A DNA stretch of 57,321 bases. Origin: Lachnospiraceae bacterium (GTDB lineage Bacteria; Bacillota; Clostridia; Lachnospirales; Lachnospiraceae). The stretch spans positions 1 through 57,321 of the forward strand of contig JAILPE010000059.1 of assembly GCA_024699645.1 (NCBI GenBank), in the 5' to 3' direction. Positions 1-9,697 of the stretch are shown here, piece after piece; position 1 is the stretch's first letter, and every line of letters begins with the position of its first letter. Both the position numbers and the translations under genes were made by a program. Below the pieces are notes generated by a model, which did not search any database, was not told the DNA's origin, and saw only the letters and a program-made list of their open reading frames with translations.

Positions 1-113
1 CAGGATTACGATAAATCCTTTTTCCAAACATTCCCTTTATTATATCATGCGTCAGTTTGTTGATTATGTACATGTCTAACCAAGTCTTGATTTTGCCGCG
101 TTAAAGTGATATA

Positions 114-151
114 GTAAGGAAGCCTCGTAAAGGCTTCCTTACTTTTTTTTT
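114..151 (+). terminator. Rho-independent terminator of an upstream gene outside the window
   Basis: Perfect 11-bp stem GTAAGGAAGCC-TCGTAAA-GGCTTCCTTAC followed by a run of 9 T. Confidence 0.85.
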
Positions 152-208
152 GATTTTGATAGGAGCATACTGAGGCAGAAATATATGTTATTTATGGAGA
201 ATATAAAA

Positions 209-1846
209 ATGACGATCGTAGATGTCCTTGAAGAAAATGCCCTAAAGTACGGTAATGAAGTCGCTCTTGTTGAGATCAATCCGGAAGTTAAAGAAAGAAG
301 AAGAGTTACCTGGAAGGAGTACGAACTCATCGAATCGGATCCGCTTGTTCATTTCAGACGCGAGATCACATGGAAAGTATTTGAAGAAAAAGCTGACAGA
401 TTTGCAAATCTTCTTGCTTCCAGAGGTATCGGAAAAGGAGACAAGGTAGCGATCCTTCTTATGAACTGTCTTGAATGGCTTCCTATCTATTTCGGTGTTT
501 TAAAGACCGGTGCGCTTGCCGTTCCTCTCAATTTCCGTTATGCATCGGATGAAATAAAATATTGTCTTGATCTTGCCGAGGTTGATGTTCTTGTATTTGG
601 TCCCGAATTTATCGGCCGTGTCGAGGAGATCGCTGATGAGATTTCGAAGAAGAGACTTCTTTACTATGTCGGAAGCAACTGCCCCTCATTTGCGGAAGAC
701 TACGTTTCTCTTACAGCCAACTGTTCAAGTCATTTTGAGAAACGCGATATAACCGAGGATGATTTTGCGGCTATTTATTTCTCGTCAGGTACAACCGGCT
801 TCCCCAAGGCAATCCTTCATAAGCACAGGGCGCTTATCCACAGTTGTCGATGCGAACAGGCTCATCATAAGCAGACACATGATGATATTTTCCTTTGCAT
901 ACCGCCTCTTTATCATACAGGTGCTAAGATGCACTGGTTCGGAAGCTTTCTTGTGGGAGCAAAGTCTGTTCTCCTTAAGGGAACTAAACCTGATGTCATC
1001 ATCAAAGCTGCATCAGACGAACATTGCACGATCGTATGGCTCCTTGTTCCGTGGGCTCAGGATATCCTTGATGCGATCGACAGAGGTGATATAAATCTTA
1101 AAGACTACGATCTTTCGGGATGGAGACTCATGCACATCGGTGCACAGCCTGTTCCTCCGAGTCTTATCAAGAGATGGAGAACAATCTTCCCGAACCATGA
1201 TTATGATACAAACTACGGACTTTCAGAGTCTATCGGACCCGGTTGTGTTCATCTCGGACTCGGTAACTTCGATAAGGTCGGTGCGATCGGTAAAGCCGGA
1301 TACGGCTGGGAAACAAAGATCGTTGACGAAAAGCGTAACCCCGTTAAAAGAGGTGAGGTCGGTGAACTTGCCGTTAAAGGTCCCGGTGTAATGATCTGTT
1401 ATTACAACGATCCCAAGTCTACCGATGAAGTTCTCGATAAAGAAGGCTGGCTCTATACCGGTGATATGGCTATGGAAGACGAAGACGGTTTTATCTTCCT
1501 TGTAGACAGAAAGAAAGATGTTGTTATCTCCGGAGGTGAGAACATCTACCCCGTACAGATTGAAGACTTTATACGTACTCATAATGCGGTTAAGGACGTT
1601 GCCGTGATCGGTGTACCCGATAAGCGTCTCGGTGAGACGACAGCAGCCATCATAGAAGTAAAGGAGGGCTTTACTCTTACGAAAGAAGAAGTTGATGAGT
1701 ATTGCCTTAAGCTTCCCCGTTACAAGAGACCTCATGAAGTGATCTTTACTACGATCCCCCGTAATCCTACCGGAAAGATCGAGAAGCCGAAGCTTCGTAA
1801 GATGTACGGCGGTGAGAGACTTGTTGATGCACAGAACAAAGGATGA
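209..1846 (+). CDS. AMP-dependent acyl-CoA synthetase/ligase (class I adenylate-forming)
   Basis: Motifs YFSSGTTGFPKA and YTGDMAMEDEDGF, C-terminal PTGKIEKPKLRK; start at 209 preferred because GGAG lies 8-9 nt upstream (ORF opens at 185). Confidence 0.9.
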   Translation: MTIVDVLEENALKYGNEVALVEINPEVKERRRVTWKEYELIESDPLVHFRREITWKVFEEKADRFANLLASRGIGKGDKVAILLMNCLEWLPIYFGVLKTGALAVPLNFRYASDEIKYCLDLAEVDVLVFGPEFIGRVEEIADEISKKRLLYYVGSNCPSFAEDYVSLTANCSSHFEKRDITEDDFAAIYFSSGTTGFPKAILHKHRALIHSCRCEQAHHKQTHDDIFLCIPPLYHTGAKMHWFGSFLVGAKSVLLKGTKPDVIIKAASDEHCTIVWLLVPWAQDILDAIDRGDINLKDYDLSGWRLMHIGAQPVPPSLIKRWRTIFPNHDYDTNYGLSESIGPGCVHLGLGNFDKVGAIGKAGYGWETKIVDEKRNPVKRGEVGELAVKGPGVMICYYNDPKSTDEVLDKEGWLYTGDMAMEDEDGFIFLVDRKKDVVISGGENIYPVQIEDFIRTHNAVKDVAVIGVPDKRLGETTAAIIEVKEGFTLTKEEVDEYCLKLPRYKRPHEVIFTTIPRNPTGKIEKPKLRKMYGGERLVDAQNKG

Positions 1847-1885
1847 AAAAGTACTTGACATATAGACTTTATTAATGTAAATTTA

Positions 1886-1922
1886 TCACCTGTAAAGAAA
1901 AATACTTTACAGGTGATTTTTT
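1886..1922 (+). terminator. Rho-independent terminator after the acyl-CoA synthetase
   Basis: TCACCTGTAAAG-AAAAATA-CTTTACAGGTGA stem followed by TTTTTT. Confidence 0.85.
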
Positions 1923-1971
1923 GAGTGACAGACTTCATTACATGAAGTGCTGTTTTATTTGAGGATAAGAC

Positions 1972-2394
1972 ATGAAGAAGGACAGCGATGAAAGAATACT
2001 GGAATTCATCGAATTATCAAGGCTTTATGACCGCTATGGCGGACTGCTCAACGAAAAGTCAAAGAAGATCGTTGAATCATATGTTATATATGATATGTCA
2101 CTCGGAGAAACAGCATCGGAAACGGGACTCAGCCGTCAGGGAGTAAGAGATGTACTTATCAGATCTCATGAGAAACTAAAAAAGATTGACGAAGTGCTTG
2201 ATCTGGTCGAGGGTTTCGATTTGATTAACGAATCTGTAGACAAAATAGAAGAAGTACTTTTCGGTTCAAAAAAAAATATAGCTGACGAGGATCTATTGAG
2301 TACAGGGAATAACAAAGAATTGAACGATTTGTCGGATACAGATATATCTGAAATTAAAGAAAGTATCGAAGAGATCAGAAAAATAATCTCTTGA
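1972..2394 (+). CDS. ylxM: YlxM-family HTH protein, SRP-associated
   Basis: Sigma-70 region 4-like HTH (ETASETGLSRQGVRDVLIRSHEKL) immediately upstream of ffh. Confidence 0.88.
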   Translation: MKKDSDERILEFIELSRLYDRYGGLLNEKSKKIVESYVIYDMSLGETASETGLSRQGVRDVLIRSHEKLKKIDEVLDLVEGFDLINESVDKIEEVLFGSKKNIADEDLLSTGNNKELNDLSDTDISEIKESIEEIRKIIS

Positions 2395-2432
2395 TCGAAA
2401 AGCGGTAATACCGCTGCTAAAGGAGATAACAG

Positions 2433-3803
2433 ATGGCATTTGACAGCTTAAGTGAAAAACTTCAAAAAGTATTTGATAAGCTGCGCGGCAAAGGACGTCT
2501 TTCAGAGTCCGATGTCAAGGAAGCCATGAGAGAAGTTAAAATGGCACTTCTTGAAGCGGATGTAAGCTTCAAGGTTGTTAAAAACTTTATTGCTTCAACA
2601 ACAGAAAGAGCTGTCGGCACAGACGTTCTTAATTCGTTAACACCCGGCCAGATGGTCATTAAGATCGTTAACGAAGAAATGAAGAAGCTCATGGGCGATG
2701 AGATCACAAGGATCGAACTCAAGCCCGGTAATGAAACAACAACGATCATGATGTGTGGTCTTCAGGGTGCCGGTAAAACTACGATGGCAGCAAAGCTTGC
2801 CGGAAAGTTTAAATCTCAGGGACGTAAACCTCTTCTCGTGGCATGTGACATATACAGACCCGCTGCAATAGAGCAGCTTCAGATCAATGCCGGCAAGGTT
2901 GGCGTAGATTGTTTCTCTATGGGAACAAATCACGCACCTGTTGATATTGTAAAGGCAGCTTTAAAGCATGCACAACAAAACAATGAAAACGTTGTGATAA
3001 TCGATACTGCCGGTCGTCTTCACATAGATGAAGATATGATGAATGAGCTTGTTACGGTTAAGGAAGCATTAAAGATAGACCATACAATACTTACCGTTGA
3101 TTCAATGACAGGTCAGGATGCGGTAAATGTAGCCGAATCATTTAACGAAAAGCTTGAAGTTACAGGTGTTATCCTAACTAAGCTTGACGGTGATACACGA
3201 GGCGGTGCGGCACTTTCAATAAAGGCTGTTACAGGAAAGCCTATCCTTTATGTCGGTACAGGAGAAAAACTTACAGATATTGAAGAGTTTTATCCCGATC
3301 GAATGGCAAGCCGTATACTCGGAATGGGAGATATACTTACTCTCATTGATAAAGCTCAGCAGCAGTTTGACGAGGAAAAAGCAAAAGAGCTTGAAAAAAA
3401 GATCCGCAAGCAGGAATTTGATTTCAATGATTATCTTGACCAGATAAGCAATATGAAAAAAATGGGCGGTCTCGGTAAGATCATGGAAATGCTTCCCGGA
3501 ATGGGCATGGGTAACATGAATATGAAAAATGTTGATACCGATGCGGCGGAAGATAATCTTAAAACCGTTGAAACGATCATCAATTCAATGACGAAAGCCG
3601 AAAGGGCTAATCCGGATCTTTTAAATCCGTCAAGGAAAAACAGGATTTCGAGAGGAAGCGGAGTCGATATTGCGGATGTTAACAGAATGATCAAACAGTT
3701 TTTGGAAACCCGTAAGATGATGAAACAGTTCTCCGGTATGATGGGCGGCGTTAAAGGAAAGAAAGGACTCAGACTTCCCTTTGGCAGGAAATTTGGATTT
3801 TGA
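2433..3803 (+). CDS. ffh: Signal recognition particle GTPase Ffh
   Basis: GLQGAGKTT, DTAGRLHID and TKLDGDTRGGA G motifs; Met-rich C-terminal M domain. Confidence 0.97.
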   Translation: MAFDSLSEKLQKVFDKLRGKGRLSESDVKEAMREVKMALLEADVSFKVVKNFIASTTERAVGTDVLNSLTPGQMVIKIVNEEMKKLMGDEITRIELKPGNETTTIMMCGLQGAGKTTMAAKLAGKFKSQGRKPLLVACDIYRPAAIEQLQINAGKVGVDCFSMGTNHAPVDIVKAALKHAQQNNENVVIIDTAGRLHIDEDMMNELVTVKEALKIDHTILTVDSMTGQDAVNVAESFNEKLEVTGVILTKLDGDTRGGAALSIKAVTGKPILYVGTGEKLTDIEEFYPDRMASRILGMGDILTLIDKAQQQFDEEKAKELEKKIRKQEFDFNDYLDQISNMKKMGGLGKIMEMLPGMGMGNMNMKNVDTDAAEDNLKTVETIINSMTKAERANPDLLNPSRKNRISRGSGVDIADVNRMIKQFLETRKMMKQFSGMMGGVKGKKGLRLPFGRKFGF

Positions 3804-3850
3804 TTCATATCACTGATATTTTCGTCAGTCATATTTTAAAGTCAATCGTA

Positions 3851-3948
3851 TATAAATAGCCTATGGCGATTTATAGATAAAGCACTGCATGAACCCTGCA
3901 GAGCAATTAAAATCTGCAGGATACATAGTATGAAGCGGCCAAGACCGC
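3851..3948 (+). promoter_or_regulatory. Structured 5' leader of rpsP (three consecutive hairpins)
   Basis: TATAAAT-A-GCC/GGC-G-ATTTATA (3851-3875), CCTGCAGA/TCTGCAGG (3895-3920), GCGG/CCGC (3935-3948), then the RBS. Confidence 0.4.
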
Positions 3949-3972
3949 AATTGTAAGAGGAGGTGAAAAGAA

Positions 3973-4218
3973 ATGGCAGTTAAAATCAGACTCAGAAGAA
4001 TGGGTGCTAAGAAGAATCCTTTCTACAGAATCATCGTTGCTGATGAGAGATCACCCAGAGACGGAAGATTTATTGAAGAGATCGGTACATATGATCCCGG
4101 CAAAGAACCTTCTGACTACAAGATCGATGAAGAAGCAGCTAAGAAGTGGCTCGGAAACGGAGCACAGCCTACAGAGATCGTTGGCAAACTTTTCAAGAAG
4201 GCCGGCATCGTAAAATAA
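3973..4218 (+). CDS. rpsP: 30S ribosomal protein S16
   Basis: [42 protein letters not shown]. Confidence 0.98.
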   Translation: MAVKIRLRRMGAKKNPFYRIIVADERSPRDGRFIEEIGTYDPGKEPSDYKIDEEAAKKWLGNGAQPTEIVGKLFKKAGIVK

Positions 4219-4237
4219 CAAGAAGAGGTGATAGTCA

Positions 4238-4465
4238 GTGAAGGAATTAATTAAGATCATTGCTACATCGCTTGTTGATCATCCGGAGCAGGTAGTTGTC
4301 AGTGAGACAGAAACCGATAAGTCAATTGTTATTGAACTTAGAGTTGCACCGGAGGATATGGGAAAGGTCATAGGAAAACAGGGCCGTATCGCAAAGTCCA
4401 TACGTACTGTTGCCAAAGCTGCAGCTGCTAAGGATGATAAGAAAGTTGTAGTAGATATTGTTTGA
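4238..4465 (+). CDS. khpA: KH-domain RNA-binding protein KhpA/YlqC
   Basis: KH GxxG signature GKVIGKQGRIAKSIRT; position between rpsP and rimM. Confidence 0.93.
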   Translation: MKELIKIIATSLVDHPEQVVVSETETDKSIVIELRVAPEDMGKVIGKQGRIAKSIRTVAKAAAAKDDKKVVVDIV

Positions 4466-4476
4466 TCTATCATAAG

Positions 4477-4516
4477 ACCGTCAGGCGGGATTTATATCCT
4501 GCCGGGCGGTTTTTGC
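4477..4516 (+). terminator. Imperfect hairpin with T-run between khpA and rimM
   Basis: ACCGTCAGGCGGGA-TTTATA-TCCTGCCGGGCGGT followed by TTTTG; may be partially read through. Confidence 0.6.
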
Positions 4517-4544
4517 ACTGAATAATCAAAGATAAGGATACTAT

Positions 4545-5051
4545 ATGGAAGACAGATTGAGAGTGGGCGTTATAACTTCGCCTCACGGCGTTAAAGGAGA
4601 AGTAAATATTTTCCCGACTACAGATGACCCTTCACGTTTTAAAAAACTAAAAAGAGTGATCATAGACAACAAGAAAGATCTTATCGAGATGGAAATCGGC
4701 AATATCAAGTTCTTTAAGAACATGGTAATTGCAACTCTTGACGGAATTGAAGACCGTAATACTGCCGAAAAATTCAGATCGGCCGAAATATTGATAGATC
4801 GTGAATATGCTTTACCGCTTGAAGAGGACGAATACTATATATGCGATATAATAGATTTTGACGTATTCAGTGACACGGACATTTATCTCGGAAAACTGAC
4901 CGAAGTATTGACTGCATCGGCCAATGATGTATATGTCGTCAGAAACGAAGAGGGCAGAGAAATATTAATACCGTATACACATGAATGTGTATTATCTGTT
5001 GATATGAATTCAAAAAAGATAGTTGTCCATTTACTTAAAGGTATGATATAA
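4545..5051 (+). CDS. rimM: 16S rRNA processing protein RimM
   Basis: RVGVITSPHGVKGEVNIFPTTDDPSRF N-terminus; operon context. Confidence 0.95.
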   Translation: MEDRLRVGVITSPHGVKGEVNIFPTTDDPSRFKKLKRVIIDNKKDLIEMEIGNIKFFKNMVIATLDGIEDRNTAEKFRSAEILIDREYALPLEEDEYYICDIIDFDVFSDTDIYLGKLTEVLTASANDVYVVRNEEGREILIPYTHECVLSVDMNSKKIVVHLLKGMI

Positions 5052-5074
5052 TAATTCACAATAGGAGAAAGTTT

Positions 5075-5833
5075 ATGAATTATGTAGTTTTGACATTATT
5101 CCCTGACATGATTCGCGAATGTATGAGTACGAGTATTACGGGTCGTGCAATTTCAAATGGTTGTTTAAGCCTAAATGTTATAGACATCAGGGATTTTTCA
5201 AAAGACAAACATCTTCATGTTGACGATTATCCTTACGGTGGTGGAGCCGGAATGGTTATGATGGCCGATCCGGTTTATTGTGCTTGTGAGCACGCAAGAA
5301 GTCTTTGCAAGGACAAAAAAGGACATATTATTTTTATGACTCCTTCCGGCAGAAGATTTGATCAGAATATTGCCAAGGAGCTTTCCGAGTATGATGATCT
5401 TATTTTCCTTTGCGGTCATTACGAGGGTATTGACGAAAGAGTGATCGAGCTTGAAGCGGATGATTCCATTTCGATCGGAGATTACGTACTTACCGGCGGA
5501 GAGCTTCCCGCTGCAGTTATAATGGATGCTGTATCCAGAATGGTGCCGGGTGTTTTAAGCAATGATATGTCTGCATGCGAAGAAAGCTTTGAAGATAACT
5601 TGCTTGAATATCCTCAATATACGAGGCCCGAAGTATTTATGGACAAAAGGGTTCCCGAAGTCCTTTTATCAGGGCATCATGCAAATATTGCCGAATGGAG
5701 AAGACAGCAATCTCTCGAAAGAACGGCCAAATTCAGGCCCGATCTATTAAGTAAGGCCGATCTTTCCAAAAAGGATATGGAATATTTGAAAAAGAATCGA
5801 CTGATTATTGAGCAGGATAACATAAATAATTAA
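5075..5833 (+). CDS. trmD: tRNA (guanine37-N1)-methyltransferase TrmD
   Basis: LTLFPDM, DDYPYGGGAGMVM, LCGHYEGIDERV, SIGDYVLTGGELPA. Confidence 0.98.
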   Translation: MNYVVLTLFPDMIRECMSTSITGRAISNGCLSLNVIDIRDFSKDKHLHVDDYPYGGGAGMVMMADPVYCACEHARSLCKDKKGHIIFMTPSGRRFDQNIAKELSEYDDLIFLCGHYEGIDERVIELEADDSISIGDYVLTGGELPAAVIMDAVSRMVPGVLSNDMSACEESFEDNLLEYPQYTRPEVFMDKRVPEVLLSGHHANIAEWRRQQSLERTAKFRPDLLSKADLSKKDMEYLKKNRLIIEQDNINN

Positions 5834-5859
5834 TTAATCTTATTTGTTACGGAGAGCCT

Positions 5860-6900
5860 ATGAGAGAATGGAAAGGATTTAAAAAAGGTATCAATCTGGG
5901 AGGATGGTTTTCACAAAATGATCATGAGGAAAAAACTTATGATACATTTATTACAGAGAGTGACTTTAAAATCTTTTCGAAATGGGGAATCGATCATGTA
6001 CGGATCCCTATTGATTATCATCTCCTTGAAGATGCAAAAGGCGAACATTTGGAAAGTGGTTTTAAACGTATTGATAATGCGGTTTCCCTTTGTACGAAAT
6101 ACGGTCTGAACGTCATTCTTGACATGCACAGAGTGTACGGCTTTTCATTCTTTAAAGGATATGGGGAGTTCGGTTTCTTTGAAGATTCTTCAATCCAGGA
6201 AAGATACTATAAGCTTTGGGAGGCAATTGCTGCGAGGTATGGAAAGTATCACGGTCATGTTGCTTTTGAGCTGCTAAATGAGATCACGGAACAGTCATAC
6301 AGTGAAAGCTGGAACAGAATAGCCAGACTTTGTATCGGAAGGATCAGAAAGATCGCTCCCGAAACAGATATTGTCGTCGGAAGTTATTGGAACAACAGTA
6401 TTCTTGCATTATCCGACCTGAATATAAGGGTTGACGACCATATTATTTATACGTTCCATTGTTACGAACCGTTAATTTTTACTCATCAGGGAGCGGATTG
6501 GATAGACGAGATGTCTTTGGATTACAGGTATTCGATAATAGATAAGACATACGAACAGATCAACGAGGATTTCGGAAGAGACTTTAAAGGATGGTTTGCA
6601 AACAGAATATTGGCGCCCGGCGGAAGTGATGACCCTGTTTTCGGAAAGGATTATTTCGTCTCGATGTTCTCTTCGGCAATAAATCTTGCGGAAAAGCTTA
6701 ATGTCCCTCTTTATTGCGGCGAATACGGAGTGATCAAATATTGTGATCCGCTTGATCAGCTTTATTGGTTTAAGGCAATACACGAGGCTTTTGAAGAATA
6801 TGATATCGGAAGAGCGGTCTGGACTTATAAGGAATATCATTTCGGTATTATTGATAAAGGTCTTGACGGGATCAGAGACGAACTTATTAAATATTTTTGA
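5860..6900 (+). CDS. Glycoside hydrolase family 5 (cellulase-like), no evident signal peptide
   Basis: GINLGGWF, HVRIPIDY, FELLNEI (acid/base NE), LYCGEYGV (nucleophile E). Confidence 0.87.
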   Translation: MREWKGFKKGINLGGWFSQNDHEEKTYDTFITESDFKIFSKWGIDHVRIPIDYHLLEDAKGEHLESGFKRIDNAVSLCTKYGLNVILDMHRVYGFSFFKGYGEFGFFEDSSIQERYYKLWEAIAARYGKYHGHVAFELLNEITEQSYSESWNRIARLCIGRIRKIAPETDIVVGSYWNNSILALSDLNIRVDDHIIYTFHCYEPLIFTHQGADWIDEMSLDYRYSIIDKTYEQINEDFGRDFKGWFANRILAPGGSDDPVFGKDYFVSMFSSAINLAEKLNVPLYCGEYGVIKYCDPLDQLYWFKAIHEAFEEYDIGRAVWTYKEYHFGIIDKGLDGIRDELIKYF

Positions 6901-6940
6901 TACTTGTCTATGACAAATTATAATAAATATATATTAATAA

Positions 6941-6971
6941 AAAACGGTTGGTTTATACCAACCGTTTTGGT
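6941..6971 (+). terminator. Hairpin terminator after the GH5 gene
   Basis: AAAACGGTTGG-TTTATA-CCAACCGTTTT, potentially bidirectional. Confidence 0.7.
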
Positions 6972-7012
6972 ATTATATAAATAAGAATTCTAATTAATGA
7001 GGAGGCTTCTGT

Positions 7013-8434
7013 ATGTCTAATCCATATTTGCCCGGATGGGAATATATTCCCGACGGTGAACCTCACGTATTTGGCGACAGAGTATATATTTACGGTTCTC
7101 ATGATAAACCACATGAGGAATATTTTTGCGATACCAAAATGAAGGTTTGGTCCGCGCCTGTTGACGATCTTGAACACTGGGTATGTCACGGTGATATGTT
7201 CCATACATGTGACGACAGTGATCATAAGAGTGAAACTCCTTGGACTGATAATCATATTTTTGCACCCGATGTGGTTTACAAAGACGGTAAGTATTATCTT
7301 TTCTGTTATATCGAAGCGGCTCCCGGATGCGTTGCCGTAAGCGATAAACCCGAAGGTCCGTTCAAAACACTCGGACAATATGATACGACAGCTCAGCTGA
7401 AATATATGGAAGAACACAGAGAAGAGTTTGATGTTCCTCATAAACCTCGGCCTAATGTGGAAAAAGACGAAGAGACCGGAACCGAATGGGAAATCGCAAT
7501 GAAGGACATGACCGAAAGGATTTTTATAGATCCCGGTGTTCTTGCAGACGACGACGGAAGAGTATATTGTTATTGCGGTTATCTTCATTCTTTTGTTGTA
7601 GAACTTGACCCCAAAGATATGCGGACCGTTATCCCCGGGACGTATAAAAAGGATATAATCCCGGTTGCCGAGCCTTTCAGATTTTTTGAAGCATGTTCGC
7701 CCCGCAAGATCGACGGTGTTTATTATCTTATATATTCAAGTCGTAATTGTCCTCAACTTGTTTATGCCACTTCAGACAGCCCGATGGGTCCCTTTGAATA
7801 TAAAGGAGTTCTGATCGACAGCGGAAAAGATTTCCCGGGCGGTAACGATCACGGATCTCTCTGCAAGATCAGAGATCAGTGGTATATTTTCTATCATAAG
7901 ATGACAAACGGAACGATCATGTCAAGAAAGGGATGTGTGGAAAAAATAACCCGTGAACCCGACGGTTCGTTTAAGGAAGTACAGATGACATCTCACGGTG
8001 GTTTCACCGAGGCATTAAGACCTTATGAGGTTACATATGCCGAATCGGCATGTGTCCTTACCGGAGGCGCTTATATAACAGAACTTGACGTATTCACCAG
8101 ACCTATTTCGAACATATGCGGTGGATGTCTGATCGGTTTTAAAACATTTGATTTTGACGACAACAGCTGCGGTAACCATCTGAAGCTTATGATCAATCAG
8201 ATCGGAGTAGGGCAAAAAGGAATTATCAATATACATTTTGATTCACCAGACACTCCGCCTGTTGCAAGTACGGAGATATCTCCGGTAAGCAAAGTGCTTG
8301 AAGTGATCATTCCTCCCGTTGAAGGAAAACATGACCTTTATTTCAAGGTTGAGACGGGAAGGAAGAATTGGATGGCATATGCGTTTGACGGAAGAGAATT
8401 ATGCAAGATTGATAAATTTGTTTTCTGTAAATGA
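7013..8434 (+). CDS. Glycoside hydrolase family 43-like protein (beta-xylosidase/arabinofuranosidase type), no evident signal peptide
   Basis: Five-bladed propeller-type motifs GDRVYIYGSHD, FAPDVVYKDGKYYLFC, FFEACSPRKIDGVYYLIYSS. Confidence 0.87.
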   Translation: MSNPYLPGWEYIPDGEPHVFGDRVYIYGSHDKPHEEYFCDTKMKVWSAPVDDLEHWVCHGDMFHTCDDSDHKSETPWTDNHIFAPDVVYKDGKYYLFCYIEAAPGCVAVSDKPEGPFKTLGQYDTTAQLKYMEEHREEFDVPHKPRPNVEKDEETGTEWEIAMKDMTERIFIDPGVLADDDGRVYCYCGYLHSFVVELDPKDMRTVIPGTYKKDIIPVAEPFRFFEACSPRKIDGVYYLIYSSRNCPQLVYATSDSPMGPFEYKGVLIDSGKDFPGGNDHGSLCKIRDQWYIFYHKMTNGTIMSRKGCVEKITREPDGSFKEVQMTSHGGFTEALRPYEVTYAESACVLTGGAYITELDVFTRPISNICGGCLIGFKTFDFDDNSCGNHLKLMINQIGVGQKGIINIHFDSPDTPPVASTEISPVSKVLEVIIPPVEGKHDLYFKVETGRKNWMAYAFDGRELCKIDKFVFCK

Positions 8435-8487
8435 TCGATAAATTTGTTTACATCAATAACTTGATTAAATTTGAATAGAGTAGTATA

Positions 8488-8524
8488 TTATAGGAACATC
8501 GGTAATCGATGTTCCTATAATTTA
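8488..8524 (+). terminator. Hairpin terminator after the GH43 gene
   Basis: TTATAGGAACATCG-GTAAT-CGATGTTCCTATAA perfect 14-bp stem. Confidence 0.65.
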
Positions 8525-8597
8525 ATTGCATCCACTGACACCGAAAATCCTTTTTGAGGTGAAAGATACGGAGCGAAGCTGATCAATAGAAAAAATA

Positions 8598-8627
8598 TTG
8601 ACTTTTTTCGTTATTTTTGTTTATCAT
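8598..8627 (+). promoter_or_regulatory. Putative sigma-A promoter for the ABC transporter operon
   Basis: TTGACT-N18-TATCAT, ~50 bp upstream of the permease start. Confidence 0.5.
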
Positions 8628-8674
8628 CGCCCTTATGTCGATCGAGTGTCGGTTGTAATAAAGGCGGTTTTTTT

Positions 8675-9697
8675 ATGTCAACTTTTAAATATAATTCGAG
8701 CAGGTTCGGTTTAACAGCAAAAGTGTTGCTGCTTTTGTTCCCTGTGGTGATATTTATAACAGGTCTTTGTGTCGGAAGAATAGCGATATCGCCGAACGAA
8801 GTATTTGTCGCACTCGGAAGATTCCTAACAGGGGAAGAAGCAAACGGTATGAATGATGCGATAATCAGATCCATGCGTTTACCCAGACTCTTGCTTGCCG
8901 CATTGGCAGGTGCCGGCCTTTCTGTGAGCGGAGCGATATTTCAGGGATTGTTTTCAAATCCGCTTGCAACACCCGATACACTCGGCGTCGCTTCAGGTTC
9001 GGGATTCGGTGCTGTACTTGCCATGCTGATCGGTTTTAATATGACCGGAATTCAGATACTTGCGGTTCTCTTTGGAATCTCTGCGGTTATTCTTACAGCA
9101 CTTTTCGGGAAAAAAGCACCCGACGGAAGAATTAACATGGTCCTTGCGGGAATAATGGTTGGTTCATTGTTCTCGGCTCTGATTTCACTCGTAAAATTTA
9201 CAGCCGATACCGAATCACAGCTGCCTGCGATCACATACTGGCTTCTCGGAGGAATGGATTCAGCCGGCTTTGGAACGCTTATGCTCGGCGCTCCGCCTAT
9301 AATCATATGTTTGATATTTTTCTATCTGATCAGATACAGGACAAATTTACTCCCGCTTCAGGAAGATGAAGCAAAAAGTATGGGCGTAAATATCAAAAAT
9401 CTCAGATCTGTATGTATTATCTGCGCAACTATGATCACGGCATCATGTGTGTCTATGTGCGGTCAGGTCGGTTGGGTCGGACTGATAGTCCCGCATTTTT
9501 GCAGAATGCTTTTCGGCAGCAATAATGTAAAGCTTATCCCTGCTTCCATAAGCGTCGGAGCCGGATTTATGATGATCGTTGATACTCTTGCGAGAACCGT
9601 ATCTCCGAAGGAAATCCCGATCTCTGTTCTTACTGCTATAATAGGCGCTCCTTTCTTTATACTTATGCTTCGTAAGAAAGGAGGAAAGAACATATGA
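8675..9697 (+). CDS. FecCD-family (iron/heme/corrinoid-type) ABC transporter permease
   Basis: LPRLLLAALAGAGLSVSGAIFQGLFSNPLATPDTLGVASGSGFGAVLA; GQVGWVGLIVPHFCRML. Confidence 0.93.
   Translation: MSTFKYNSSRFGLTAKVLLLLFPVVIFITGLCVGRIAISPNEVFVALGRFLTGEEANGMNDAIIRSMRLPRLLLAALAGAGLSVSGAIFQGLFSNPLATPDTLGVASGSGFGAVLAMLIGFNMTGIQILAVLFGISAVILTALFGKKAPDGRINMVLAGIMVGSLFSALISLVKFTADTESQLPAITYWLLGGMDSAGFGTLMLGAPPIIICLIFFYLIRYRTNLLPLQEDEAKSMGVNIKNLRSVCIICATMITASCVSMCGQVGWVGLIVPHFCRMLFGSNNVKLIPASISVGAGFMMIVDTLARTVSPKEIPISVLTAIIGAPFFILMLRKKGGKNI

Noticed and set aside
1223-1861. 212-aa minus-strand ORF opposite the acyl-CoA synthetase gene
   Set aside because: Shadow ORF of a strongly conserved gene; no recognisable domain. 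The same applies to 6953-7588, 6472-6840, 30690-31184, 46365-46826 and most other antisense ORFs in the track.
8531-8597. Possible cobalamin riboswitch before the FecCD operon (CCACTG motif)
   Set aside because: The remaining conserved B12-riboswitch core elements are not present, and the segment lies upstream of the best promoter candidate.
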